Source: CAHJXF01 sp038240015 (GTDB taxonomy: Bacteria; Pseudomonadota; Gammaproteobacteria; Burkholderiales; Burkholderiaceae_D). Taken from it: a stretch of DNA of 12,867 bases. Under the pieces are notes generated by a model. It worked only from the letters and a program-made list of their open reading frames with translations. It did no database searches and was not told where the DNA came from. Below are positions 1 through 6,900 of this stretch, piece after piece (position 1 is the first letter of the stretch; each line of letters starts with the position of its first letter). Location of the stretch: contig JBBSEF010000081.1 in NCBI GenBank assembly GCA_038240015.1, positions 1 through 12,867 of the forward strand. Reading direction: 5' to 3'. Both the position numbers and the translations under genes were made by a program.

Positions 1-803
1 GCAGCCAGGTCTTGTACAGCCAGTCGATCGCGCGTACCTCAAGCGCGATGTCGCCGCTGAGAACTACCTCGGCCACGCGCATCGGCGGAAATTCGAAGCG
101 GCCGATCTCACCCGCCGGCTCGACACCGTCGACCACGAGTGCAACGTCGTACCGACAATCCGAGGGCGACGATCTCGGGCTCCTCCCACATGTAGCCGAG
201 CCACTCGCCGTCCGCGAGCCCGCGCTCAATCGCCCAGGCGAGAAGTCGTTTGCAGGCGGCCTGCGCCATACCCTCGCGGTAGGGATCGAGGACGCGGATG
301 TAGGCGACTGTACGGGCGGGCAGGTCGCGAAGGTTCGCCTCGAAGCCGTCCGGGTTCTCTCCTGCCGGCAGGGTCGTGAAGCGAGGAGATCCATTCTGAA
401 TCGCCGAGAAGCGTTCGAACTCTTCGCGCCTGGAGTTCCGGAAGGTCTCGAGGTCGAACACGCTGGGGGGGAGGCCGTAGTGCTGCTTGAAGCTGCGCGA
501 AAAGTCGGACGATGACGAAAAGCCGCAGTCCAAGGCCACGTCCGTCAACGAGCGCTTCGGCGCGTGGGACATCAGGTACAGCGCCCGCTCGAGCCGCTGC
601 CGCTTCACGAACTGGTTCAGCGTTTCCCCGAGCAGGGCTTTGAAGACGCGATGGAAGTGGAAAGGGGAGAAGCAGGCCGCCGCGGACACCTCCTCGAGCC
701 GCAAGGGCTGAGCGAGGTCGCGCATGATGTGGTCGATCGCGCGGTTGACGCGCTCGATGTAGTCCGTGGCGACGGCGCGCTCGGTCTTTCGGTCGATTAG
801 CAA
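1..803 (-). pseudogene. AraC-family regulator with GyrI-like effector domain; frameshifted and cut by the window edge
   Basis: The minus strand encodes an N-terminal AraC DNA-binding domain of two helix-turn-helix units (about residues 13-111 from the start chosen here; motifs FSPFHFHRVFK and LDCGFSSSSDFSRSFK). A GyrI-like small-molecule-binding domain follows (PARTVAYIRV, then GYMWEEPEIVAL). After EIVAL the frame is lost and the reading ends at a stop near 108. In another frame the expected continuation resumes at once (EDCRYDVALVVDG, later RVAEVVLSGDIALEVRAIDW) and runs off the window at base 1. The break maps to about 159-164 and fits loss of two bases or gain of one. The start is uncertain. 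TTG at 803 leaves the divergent spacer free and begins next to the conserved domain. The in-frame ATG at 911 would overlap the start of the facing gene, and the ATG at 837 is out of frame. No good Shine-Dalgarno sequence precedes 803. It probably controlled the divergent VOC gene. Either a real pseudogene or an assembly error. Confidence 0.78.
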
Positions 804-901
804 GATATGGCGAGTTGCGTTTGCGGTTCTCTGGCATGTTAGCGCCCAGGCGAATCCGAGTCCCCGCCCGAGTAACTGATTGCGCCTGAAGGAGAACTCA
901 C

Positions 902-1387
902 ATGAAAGCACTCACCCGCACTTTCACCGGCGCCTTGGCCTCGATTGCCATCGCCGGTTCGATCGCCTTTCAAGCCACGCAAGCCACGGAGACGAACACC
1001 ATGGAACTCGGAAACTTTTCAGTCAGCCTCGCCGTCAAGGACATCACGGCATCCAAAACTTTCTACGAGAAGCTCGACTTCAAGGAGGTCGGCGGCAAGC
1101 TCGAACAGAATTGGATCGTCCTCCAGAACGGGTCCGCGAGGATCGGGCTGTTCCAGGGGATGTTCGACAAGAACATCATGACGTTCAACCCAGGGTGGAC
1201 GAAGGACAAGGAGACCTTGAAGAGCTTCCAGGACGTTCGGGAGCTGCAGCGGACCTTGAAGGCGCGCGGTCTCACGGTGGCGACCGAGGCGGACGAGACG
1301 ACCGAGGGACCCGCGTACTTCATGGTCACCGACCCCGATGGCAACACGCTTCTGTTCGATCAGCACGTTCCGAGCCCGAAGCGCTAG
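902..1387 (+). CDS. VOC (glyoxalase/bleomycin-resistance fold) family protein with predicted signal peptide
   Basis: This 161-residue protein holds one vicinal-oxygen-chelate domain at about residues 36-157: an N-terminal strand FSVSLAVKDI, ASKTFYEKLDF, a central GLFQGMFDKNIMTFNPGW block and a C-terminal DPDGNTLLFDQH. The usual VOC metal ligands are not obvious: Ser stands where the first His is common, and no clear Glu ends the last strand. It may therefore bind a ligand rather than act as a classical metalloenzyme. Residues 1-28 look like a Sec signal peptide (MKALTR, a hydrophobic Ala/Ile-rich core, a possible cut after ATQA), which would place it in the periplasm. ATG 902 has a good GGAG site just upstream. 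A second ATG at 1001 (Met34) also has GGAG about 9 bases upstream and would give a cytosolic 128-residue protein matching the bare domain. The gene faces the AraC regulator across about 98 bp. Substrate unknown. Confidence 0.85.
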   Translation: MKALTRTFTGALASIAIAGSIAFQATQATETNTMELGNFSVSLAVKDITASKTFYEKLDFKEVGGKLEQNWIVLQNGSARIGLFQGMFDKNIMTFNPGWTKDKETLKSFQDVRELQRTLKARGLTVATEADETTEGPAYFMVTDPDGNTLLFDQHVPSPKR

Positions 1388-1404
1388 TGGGGTCCACCGT
1401 AGGT

Positions 1405-1499
1405 AGTCCGAAGCAGTCGTTCGGAGGGCGACCTCGACCATCCGCTTCTGACCCGAAAGCGGTCATGGGTCAACAAACGCATTGACGCGAGGTCGGCCC
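1405..1499. repeat. Nested inverted repeats in the convergent spacer
   Basis: The gene-free stretch 1388-1592 lies between two converging genes. It contains TCCGAA/TTCGGA (1407-1412 and 1420-1425, 7-nt loop), CCGCTT/AAGCGG (1442-1447 and 1457-1462, 9-nt loop), and TGACCC/GGGTCA (1449-1454 and 1467-1472), which would compete with the previous stem. An outer pair CGACCTCG/CGAGGTCG (1429-1436 and 1488-1495) encloses the middle structures and extends to about 11 bp with one bulge. No T-run follows a stem, so a classical intrinsic terminator is not clear. It may act as a bidirectional terminator or be the remnant of a small palindromic repeat. Nothing else was recognised in the spacer. Confidence 0.55.
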
Positions 1500-1592
1500 C
1501 GGAATTATTGCTTGCTTGCAGAGCACGATCGCCGATTTGCCATGACATCCGCGACCGTATCGATCTTGGTCGGGTGGCGCAGACGCCGGTTC

Positions 1593-1922
1593 TCAAAAAG
1601 AAACCCTGCCGCGCCACATATCGCGATACATGACCCAATCGCCGATAAAGCTGTAGATCGGATGCTTGAAGGTTGCGGGGCGGTTGTGCTCGAAGAAGAA
1701 GTGCCCGACCCATGCGAAGCCGTAGCCGCACAAGAGGGCGCCGAGAAACCACCATGCGTTGCCGGTCGCGAAGCCCGCGATCACGCAGGCGACCACGCCC
1801 CTGGTGCCGATGAAGTGCAGTCGTCGGCACGCGCGATTGCCGTGTTCGGAAAGATAGTAGGGATAGAACTCGGCGAAATTGTGAAAGCGCTTCGCGGATT
1901 CGGGGGTCGAGAGCTGGGTCAT
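1593..1922 (-). CDS. DUF962 / Mpo1-like small membrane protein
   Basis: This 109-residue protein matches the DUF962 family, whose yeast member Mpo1 is an Fe(II)-dependent dioxygenase of fatty-acid alpha-oxidation at the ER. The bacterial proteins are largely uncharacterised. Features seen are the N-terminal FAEFYPYYLSEH and LHFIGT motifs, a hydrophobic stretch at about residues 43-77 fitting two membrane segments, and VGHFFFEHNRPATFKHP after it. Histidines at 14, 27, 36, 74, 79 and 87 include the likely metal ligands, so the family's metal centre looks intact. The start at 1922 is supported by AGGAAG about 8 bases upstream. It is the last gene of the minus-strand unit, 50 nt after the dehydratase-like gene. 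A role in fatty-acid or lipid oxidation is inferred from the family only. Full length for the family. Confidence 0.85.
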   Translation of the reverse strand: MTQLSTPESAKRFHNFAEFYPYYLSEHGNRACRRLHFIGTRGVVACVIAGFATGNAWWFLGALLCGYGFAWVGHFFFEHNRPATFKHPIYSFIGDWVMYRDMWRGRVSF

Positions 1923-1972
1923 GTCTGGTCTTCCTGTGATCGGTCGATGCAGGATAAAGCAGCGTTGAGGAA

Positions 1973-2980
1973 TCAGCCGCTCAAGAATTCCGCGAGCGCC
2001 TTCAAGTCGACATTGCCGCCGCTGATAATCACGCCGACTCGCTTTCCTTCGCACGGGTAGACGCCGTGCAACACCGCCGCTGCGGCGAGACATCCGGTCG
2101 GCTCGACGATCATCTTCATGCGTTCGGCGAAAAACTTCATCGTCGCGACTAGCCAAGCATCCGGCACCGTGACGATATCGTCTACCAGCGATTGGATGAT
2201 GGGAAAGGTGCATTGCCCCAGGTGCGTCGTCGCCGCGCCGTCGGCGATCGTCTTCGGCACGGCGATCTGCACGATCTCGCCTTTGCGAAACGACTGCTGA
2301 CCATCGTTGCCGGCTTCGGGTTCGACGCCGATCACCTTGCAGCCGGGGGCCATAGACTTTGCGGCAAGAGCGCACCCGGAGAGCAAGCCGCCTCCGCCGA
2401 GGCAGACGAGAAGAGCGTCGAGCGTTTCAACATCCTCGAACAATTCCAGCGCGGCCGTGCCCTGGCCCGCGATCACATCGGGATGATCGTAAGGCGGAAT
2501 CAGCGTGAGCCCGCGCTCGGCGGCGATGCGCAGCGCAAGCGCCTCGCGATCTTCCTTGTAGCGATCGTAGGTGATGATCTCCGCGCCATACCCCTTGGTG
2601 GCCGCGACCTTGATGGCCGGCGCATCGAGCGGCATGACGATGGTGGCCTTCACGCCTTTCAATCGCGACGCGTAGGCCAGCGCCTGTGCATGATTGCCCG
2701 ACGAAAAAGCGACCACGCCGCGCATGCGTTCGGCGTCGCTGAGCGCAGCGATCGCATTGCACGCGCCGCGAAACTTGAACGCGCCGGCGCGTTGCAGGTT
2801 CTCGGCCTTGAAAAAAATTTGTGCGTTGGTCAGCGCATTCGCGGTCCGCGACGTAAGCGTCGGCGTTCGATGGGCGAGGCTTCGAATGCGTTCCGCTGCC
2901 GCCTTCACATCGTCGAATGTCGGCAGACGCAACGACTTCGCATCCCGGGGGACCGCGTGCGTCGCGTTCATCGTCGTCAT
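1973..2980 (-). CDS. Threonine dehydratase-like fold-II PLP enzyme (threonine/serine/3-hydroxyaspartate ammonia-lyase or serine racemase type)
   Basis: This 335-residue protein has the catalytic-domain layout of fold-type II PLP enzymes. The Schiff-base lysine is Lys69 in AGAFKFRGA, SSGNHAQA (93-100) is the substrate-carboxylate loop, GGGGL (195-199) is the phosphate-binding glycine loop, and SGGN (320-323) lies near the pyridine nitrogen. There is no C-terminal ACT-like regulatory domain, so it is the short type rather than biosynthetic allosteric IlvA. Such enzymes deaminate L-threonine or L-serine to 2-oxo acids, deaminate threo-3-hydroxyaspartate, or racemise serine; the sequence alone does not separate these. 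The ATG at 2980 overlaps the TGA of the upstream hydrolase gene (ATGA), which indicates translational coupling. A second ATG lies nine bases downstream. Confidence 0.88.
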   Translation of the reverse strand: MTTMNATHAVPRDAKSLRLPTFDDVKAAAERIRSLAHRTPTLTSRTANALTNAQIFFKAENLQRAGAFKFRGACNAIAALSDAERMRGVVAFSSGNHAQALAYASRLKGVKATIVMPLDAPAIKVAATKGYGAEIITYDRYKEDREALALRIAAERGLTLIPPYDHPDVIAGQGTAALELFEDVETLDALLVCLGGGGLLSGCALAAKSMAPGCKVIGVEPEAGNDGQQSFRKGEIVQIAVPKTIADGAATTHLGQCTFPIIQSLVDDIVTVPDAWLVATMKFFAERMKMIVEPTGCLAAAAVLHGVYPCEGKRVGVIISGGNVDLKALAEFLSG

Positions 2981-3834
2981 GGTTTCGCGCTCATCGGAGA
3001 ATCTTCGCGCAGAAAGCTCTTCAATGCATCGAGCGTCGCATCGGGCGCTTCGGCCATCACGAGATGCCCGCTGCCGAGGAGCACCTCCACGCGCGCGTCG
3101 CTCATCACCGCGGCAAGCGCCTTGCCCGATCGTGCCGCGGTCATCGCGTCATTCGCACCGAGGATGAAGAGCGCCGGACAGCGCACAGCGCGCGCCGCGG
3201 CCTCGCCGTTGCGATAGGCATTGCATGCGACGAAGTCGTTGTGGAGCACGCCTTTCGGTTGACGCTGCATCAGGCGCCGGCCGCCCCACACGATGCCGAA
3301 GCCCGGGGCAGGCGCCGACGGCTTGTGCGAGTAGCCGCCGTACGCAGTGTCGCTCGACCAAATGCTGATCATCTCGATCGCGCGCGGCTCGTCGTCGCGT
3401 GTCGCATCGAGCAGCGCGTCGGAGACCTGCATCGGATAGGCGGTCGCGAGCAACGCGATGCGCTCGATGATCGCGTGGCCCGCAACGCGCGCCGCGTTGC
3501 GAGCGGCGGCTTCGAGTGCAATGAGCGAACCCATGCTGTGACCGACGATCGTCGCGCGCGTTGTCGACCCGGCACCGATTGCTGCGAGCAACGCGAGCGT
3601 CCAGTCGGCCATCGCGTCGACCGACGCCAACACCGGCCCAACGCTTCGTCCATGTCCCGGCAGATCGACTGCGAGCACCGCGTGTCCGTGATGCGCGAGA
3701 TAGCGCGACTGCAGGCTCCACACGCTGTGATCGTGCTCGGCGCCGTGAATGAAGACCACCACTGGCAAGCTCGCGTCGAAGCGCTTGCCGCCCGTGTACG
3801 CATAAGCGCTCTTGCCGTCGACGTCGATCAGCAT
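2977..3834 (-). CDS. Alpha/beta-hydrolase fold protein
   Basis: This 285-residue protein carries the full alpha/beta-hydrolase signature. The oxyanion-hole His-Gly is at 30-31 (VVFIHG), DLPGHGRS at 57-64 follows strand 4, the nucleophile elbow GHSMG places Ser100, the likely acid is Asp229 in LGANDAM, and the catalytic His is His257 in LGSGHLV. A cap domain lies between about residues 125 and 215. No signal peptide is seen, so it should be cytosolic. Esterase, lactonase or C-C hydrolase activity cannot be told apart from sequence. It starts 7 nt after the metY stop and overlaps the next gene by ATGA, so it sits inside an operon of two PLP enzymes. It may act on an acylated amino acid such as O-acetylhomoserine or on an ester linked to that pathway, but this is inference from position only. 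Confidence 0.87.
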   Translation of the reverse strand: MLIDVDGKSAYAYTGGKRFDASLPVVVFIHGAEHDHSVWSLQSRYLAHHGHAVLAVDLPGHGRSVGPVLASVDAMADWTLALLAAIGAGSTTRATIVGHSMGSLIALEAAARNAARVAGHAIIERIALLATAYPMQVSDALLDATRDDEPRAIEMISIWSSDTAYGGYSHKPSAPAPGFGIVWGGRRLMQRQPKGVLHNDFVACNAYRNGEAAARAVRCPALFILGANDAMTAARSGKALAAVMSDARVEVLLGSGHLVMAEAPDATLDALKSFLREDSPMSAKP

Positions 3835-3841
3835 GTCCGCA

Positions 3842-5182
3842 CTACTTGACCTTGGCCGCGGCCTTCAATCCGCCCGAGAGATCGGCAATCAGATCGTCGA
3901 CATCTTCGAGCCCGATCGACAGGCGGATCGTGCCCGCGCCTATGCCCGCGGCTTCGAGGTCCGCTTCGGCGACGCGAAAGTGCGTCGTGGATGCCGGATG
4001 GATCACCAGCGACTTCGCATCGCCGACATTGGCCAGATGCGAGAACAGCGTCAGCGCCTCGACGAAGGCGATGCCGTGATCGCGCCGGCCCTTCAAGGTG
4101 AACGTGAACACCGAGCCGCAGCCGTGCGGCAAGAGACGCTTCGCGAGCGCGTGATCGGGATGGTCGGGCAGCTCGGGATAGCTCACCGATGCGACCATCG
4201 CGTGCGACGCGAGGAACGCGACGACCGCGCGTGCGTTCTCCACATGTCGCGCCATGCGCAGCGGCAAGGTCTCGATTCCTTGCAGCAACTGGAACGCGAC
4301 TTGCGGACTCATGCACGCGCCGAAGTCGCGCAAGCCTTCGCGGCGCGCGCGCAGCGCGAACGCGGCGACGGTCGACTCCTCGCTGAACACCATGTCGTGA
4401 AAGCCCGCATAGGACTTGACGAGTTCGGAGAAGTGGCCGTTCTTCGCATGCGCCGCATCCCAATCGAACGCGCCGCTGTCGACCAACAGACCGCCGATCG
4501 CAACGCCGTGTCCTCCGATGAACTTGGTCGCCGAATGAAACAGCAGGTCGGCGCCATGCTCGAAGGGCTTCATCAACCACGGCGTCGTGAACGTAGAGTC
4601 CACCATCAACGGCAGGCCGCGCTCGTGCGCGATCGCCGACACGCTCGGGATGTCGAGCACATCGAGTCCCGGATTGCCGAGCGTCTCGCCGAACAGGAAT
4701 CTGGTGTTCGGTCGAATCGCATCGCGCCATTGATCGAGGTCGCGCGGATCGACGAAGCTGGTCTCGATGCCGAAGCGCGGCAGCGTGTAAGCGAGCAGAT
4801 TCTGCGAGCCGCCATACAGCGCACGACTCGCGACGATGTGACTGCCCGTGCCTGCGATGGTCGCCGCGCCCAGGTGCATCGCCGCTTGTCCGCTCGCTGT
4901 GGCGAGGCCCGCAACGCCGCCTTCGAGCGCGGCGATGCGTTCCTCGAGCACCGCGACGGTCGGGTTCGAGATGCGCGAATAGATGTGACCCGCGCGCTCC
5001 ATGTTGAAGAGTGCGGCCGCGTGATCGCTGTCGCGAAACACGAACGACGTGGTCGCATAGATCGGCGTCGCGCGGGCGCCGGTGGTCGGGTCGGGTGTTG
5101 CGCCCGCATGCAGCGCGAGCGTGGCAAAGCCTGGGTCTTGCGGACCCGCTGATTTGCGATCGGACGAGGAAGAGGCAGACAT
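3842..5182 (-). CDS. metY: O-acetylhomoserine sulfhydrylase (MetY-type Cys/Met metabolism PLP enzyme)
   Basis: This 446-residue enzyme belongs to the Cys/Met gamma-synthase family and is predicted to make L-homocysteine from O-acetyl-L-homoserine and sulfide in direct-sulfhydrylation methionine synthesis. It shows ATPIYATTSF (38-47), IYSRISNPT (67-75), the PLP-stacking Tyr in ALYGGSQ, FGETLGNPGLDVLDI (164-178), MVDSTFTTPW and the Schiff-base Lys220 in HSATKFIGGHG. Further on are FHDMVF and a C-terminal VGDAKSLVIHPASTTH block. The FxETxGNP and SATKFIGGHG forms and the length suit MetY better than MetB or MetZ. The Ser-rich N-terminal tail is unconserved-looking. It is the first gene of the minus-strand unit. 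No purine-rich ribosome site precedes ATG 5182, so its translation signal looks weak. A role in homocysteine salvage rather than biosynthesis is possible. Confidence 0.9.
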   Translation of the reverse strand: MSASSSSDRKSAGPQDPGFATLALHAGATPDPTTGARATPIYATTSFVFRDSDHAAALFNMERAGHIYSRISNPTVAVLEERIAALEGGVAGLATASGQAAMHLGAATIAGTGSHIVASRALYGGSQNLLAYTLPRFGIETSFVDPRDLDQWRDAIRPNTRFLFGETLGNPGLDVLDIPSVSAIAHERGLPLMVDSTFTTPWLMKPFEHGADLLFHSATKFIGGHGVAIGGLLVDSGAFDWDAAHAKNGHFSELVKSYAGFHDMVFSEESTVAAFALRARREGLRDFGACMSPQVAFQLLQGIETLPLRMARHVENARAVVAFLASHAMVASVSYPELPDHPDHALAKRLLPHGCGSVFTFTLKGRRDHGIAFVEALTLFSHLANVGDAKSLVIHPASTTHFRVAEADLEAAGIGAGTIRLSIGLEDVDDLIADLSGGLKAAAKVK

Positions 5183-5200
5183 GATTCGGCGCAGGTGATC

Positions 5201-5252
5201 GTGGCTGTAAAGCGTGGCTGTAGAGCGCGGCTGTAAAGCGCGAAGATGAAGC
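5201..5252. repeat. 13-bp tandem repeat in the metY leader
   Basis: Three adjacent 13-bp units are nearly identical: GTGGCTGTAAAGC (5201-5213), GTGGCTGTAGAGC (5214-5226) and GCGGCTGTAAAGC (5227-5239). A degenerate fourth follows (5240-5252, GCGAAGATGAAGC). The period is not a multiple of three and the stretch is intergenic. On the minus strand the unit reads GCTTTACAGCCAC, and it lies between the predicted metY transcription start and the metY start codon. Confidence 0.85.
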
Positions 5253-5257
5253 GCGCG

Positions 5258-5273
5258 CCGATGTTAGCATCGG
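5258..5273. promoter_or_regulatory. Palindromic bidirectional extended -10 promoter candidate (metY / pip)
   Basis: The perfect palindrome CCGATG-TTAG-CATCGG sits in the divergent spacer. Read on the plus strand it contains TG-T-TAGCAT (hexamer 5265-5270); on the minus strand it contains TG-C-TAACAT (hexamer 5266-5261). Both fit an extended -10 element (TGn plus a TATAAT-like hexamer). No good -35 is visible for either, as is common with extended -10 promoters. Predicted leaders would be about 33 nt for pip and about 70 nt for metY. It could instead be an operator for a dimeric regulator. Confidence 0.5.
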
Positions 5274-5309
5274 GTCGCTCTCGTCTTCTCCTCTTCAAGC
5301 CCGCACCTC

Positions 5310-6293
5310 ATGCGCGACCTCAGCCAACTGCGCGACGAACTCTTCCCGCCGATCGATGCGCGCGCGTCGGGCATGCTCGCGCTCGACAACCTGCACACGA
5401 TGTATTGGGAAGAGAGCGGATCGCCGAACGGAACGCCGGTTCTTTTTCTTCACGGCGGGCCGGGCGGCGGCGCGAGTCCGCGTGCGCGGCAGTTCTTCGA
5501 TCCCTGGCACTACCGCATCGTGGTGTTCGATCAGCGCGGCGCGGGGCGCTCGACGCCGTTGGGCGAGACGCGGCAGAACACCACGCAACTGCTGATCGCC
5601 GACGTCGAGCGTCTGCGCGTGTCGCTCGGCATCGAACGCTGGCTGGTGTTCGGCGGTTCGTGGGGCTCGACCCTTGCGCTCGCTTACGGCATCGCGCATC
5701 CCGAGCGCTGCCTCGGCTTCGTGTTGCGCGGCATCTTCATCGGCGCGCCCGCCGAGATCGACTGGTTCATCTCCGGCGTGCGGCATGTCTATCCGGAAGC
5801 GTGGCGGGCGTTGCTCGCGCATGTTCCCGACACCGCGGGTTGCAACAACGGCAACGACGTGATCGGCTGGTTTCACGAGCGTCTCGCCGATCCCGATCCC
5901 GCCATTCACATGCCGCTCGCGCGCGCCTGGAGCCGCTTCGAAGCATCGTGCTCGGCGCTGTTGCCCGATGCCTCGCTGATGGCGCACGCGGAAGAGGACG
6001 TGGTCGCGATCGGCATCGCGCGCATGGAAACGCATTACTTCGTGCACAAGCTGTTTCTCGACGACGGTGCGCTGATGGCGGGCGTGCCGAGACTGCGGCA
6101 TCTGCCGTGCAGCATCGTGCAGGGCCGCTACGACATGGTGTGTCCGATCGTGACGGCCGATGCGCTCGCGCGTGCGTGGCCCGAAGCGCACTACGTGGTC
6201 ATTCCCGATGCGGGCCATTCGGCGTGGGAACCCGGCATCACGGCCGCGCTGGTGCGTGCTTGCGAACGCATGAAGAGCGCGATCCGGTTGTGA
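5310..6293 (+). CDS. pip: Prolyl aminopeptidase (proline iminopeptidase, peptidase family S33)
   Basis: This 327-residue cytosolic alpha/beta-hydrolase should release N-terminal proline from peptides. It has the family hallmark HGGPGGG at 48-54 (oxyanion hole), FDQRGAGRS at 73-81, the nucleophile Ser117 in GGSWGS, the acid Asp275 in GRYDMVCP and the catalytic His303 in DAGHSAWEP. The cap-domain motifs VLRGIF and the His/Glu-rich METHYF segment also match bacterial Pip. The length of about 315-330 residues is normal. The ATG at 5310 is preceded by a pyrimidine-rich stretch with no clear Shine-Dalgarno sequence. It is still favoured because MRDLSQLRDELFPPI leads straight into the conserved IxxxxSGMLxLD start. 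It is divergent from metY and followed by a 96-nt gap before the CBS gene, so it is probably transcribed alone. Confidence 0.93.
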   Translation: MRDLSQLRDELFPPIDARASGMLALDNLHTMYWEESGSPNGTPVLFLHGGPGGGASPRARQFFDPWHYRIVVFDQRGAGRSTPLGETRQNTTQLLIADVERLRVSLGIERWLVFGGSWGSTLALAYGIAHPERCLGFVLRGIFIGAPAEIDWFISGVRHVYPEAWRALLAHVPDTAGCNNGNDVIGWFHERLADPDPAIHMPLARAWSRFEASCSALLPDASLMAHAEEDVVAIGIARMETHYFVHKLFLDDGALMAGVPRLRHLPCSIVQGRYDMVCPIVTADALARAWPEAHYVVIPDAGHSAWEPGITAALVRACERMKSAIRL

Positions 6294-6309
6294 TGCGAGG
6301 TCAAAGCGG

Positions 6310-6338
6310 TTGAAGCAGAATGGCGGTAAGCGTAACTT
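6310..6338 (+). promoter_or_regulatory. Possible sigma-70 promoter for the CBS-domain gene
   Basis: TTGAAG (6310-6315), a 17-nt spacer and TAACTT (6333-6338) lie in the 96-nt gap between pip and the CBS gene. The match to TTGACA/TATAAT is partial (4 of 6 and 3 of 6), so this is a weak call. Nothing else is seen in the gap except the GAGGAG ribosome site just before 6390. Confidence 0.3.
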
Positions 6339-6389
6339 GATGCCTTGGTCGAAACGCATCGTCATCACAGCAACAACGAGGAGACCCCC

Positions 6390-6836
6390 ATGATCGTCAG
6401 CGAAATCCTCCAGGTGAAGGGCAATACGCTCTACACCGCGACGCCCGACATGCCGCTTTCGCAAGCGGTCGAAACGATGGCTCAGAAGGACATCGGCTCG
6501 CTGGTGGTCATGTCGGGCGGCGTGCTGGTGGGCATGCTCACCTTTCGCGAATTGATCCTGACCTTGCATCAGCAGGAAGGCAGCGTCGGCGACACGCCGA
6601 TCGGCCGCGTGATGGACGAAGCGCCGCTGACCTGCACGCCCAACACCGATGTCAACGAAGTGCGCCGCATGATGCTCGAGCGCCACGCGCGTTATCTGCC
6701 GGTAATGGACGGCGCCATGCTGCTGGGCGTGATCTCGTTCTTCGATGTGGCGAAAGCCGTGCTCGAAGCGCAGAACTTCGAGAACCAGATGCTCAAGGCC
6801 TACATTCGCGACTGGCCTGCTGAAGTGGCCGAGTGA
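6390..6836 (+). CDS. Two-CBS-domain protein
   Basis: This 148-residue protein is almost entirely a pair of CBS motifs, which fold together as a Bateman module that usually binds adenosyl nucleotides. CBS1 spans about residues 8-60 (TLYTATPDMPLSQAVETM, then IGSLVVMSGG and LVGMLTFREL). CBS2 spans about 72-128 (GRVMDEAPLTCTPNTDV, then RHARYLPVMDG and LGVISFFDVAKAV). There is no attached catalytic, transporter or DNA-binding domain. The start at 6390 is chosen because GAGGAG lies about 8 bases upstream and MIVSEIL begins the family's usual N-terminus; the in-frame ATG at 6345 has no such site. Stand-alone CBS pairs of this size are common in Burkholderiales and mostly lack assigned partners. A role in sensing energy charge is known for the family but unproven here. 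Confidence 0.88.
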   Translation: MIVSEILQVKGNTLYTATPDMPLSQAVETMAQKDIGSLVVMSGGVLVGMLTFRELILTLHQQEGSVGDTPIGRVMDEAPLTCTPNTDVNEVRRMMLERHARYLPVMDGAMLLGVISFFDVAKAVLEAQNFENQMLKAYIRDWPAEVAE

Positions 6837-6900
6837 GGTCGGCCGCGCACTGCCGCCGCGTACTTCAGCTGACCACGCACACAAATCTTCTGGAGCCGAG

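Noticed and set aside
226..837. An ATG-started minus-strand frame at 837 overlapping the AraC gene
   Set aside because: It is out of frame with the AraC domain and its Arg/Pro-rich translation is typical of a shadow. It does not explain the N-terminus better than TTG 803.
2192..3217. A 341-codon plus-strand open frame
   Set aside because: It is antisense to the dehydratase-like and hydrolase genes, whose catalytic motifs are complete. No domain is seen in the shadow frame.
5201..5252. CRISPR array
   Set aside because: The units are 13 bp and directly abutting with no spacers, so this is a simple tandem repeat.
5183..5257. Possible SAM or other methionine riboswitch in the metY leader
   Set aside because: The leader is short and made largely of the 13-bp tandem repeat. 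I could not find the conserved core of a known SAM or SAH riboswitch.
6345..6389. Earlier ATG for the CBS-domain protein at 6345
   Set aside because: No ribosome site precedes it and the extra 15 residues are His/Asn/Glu-rich and unlike the family. GAGGAG before 6390 marks the better start.
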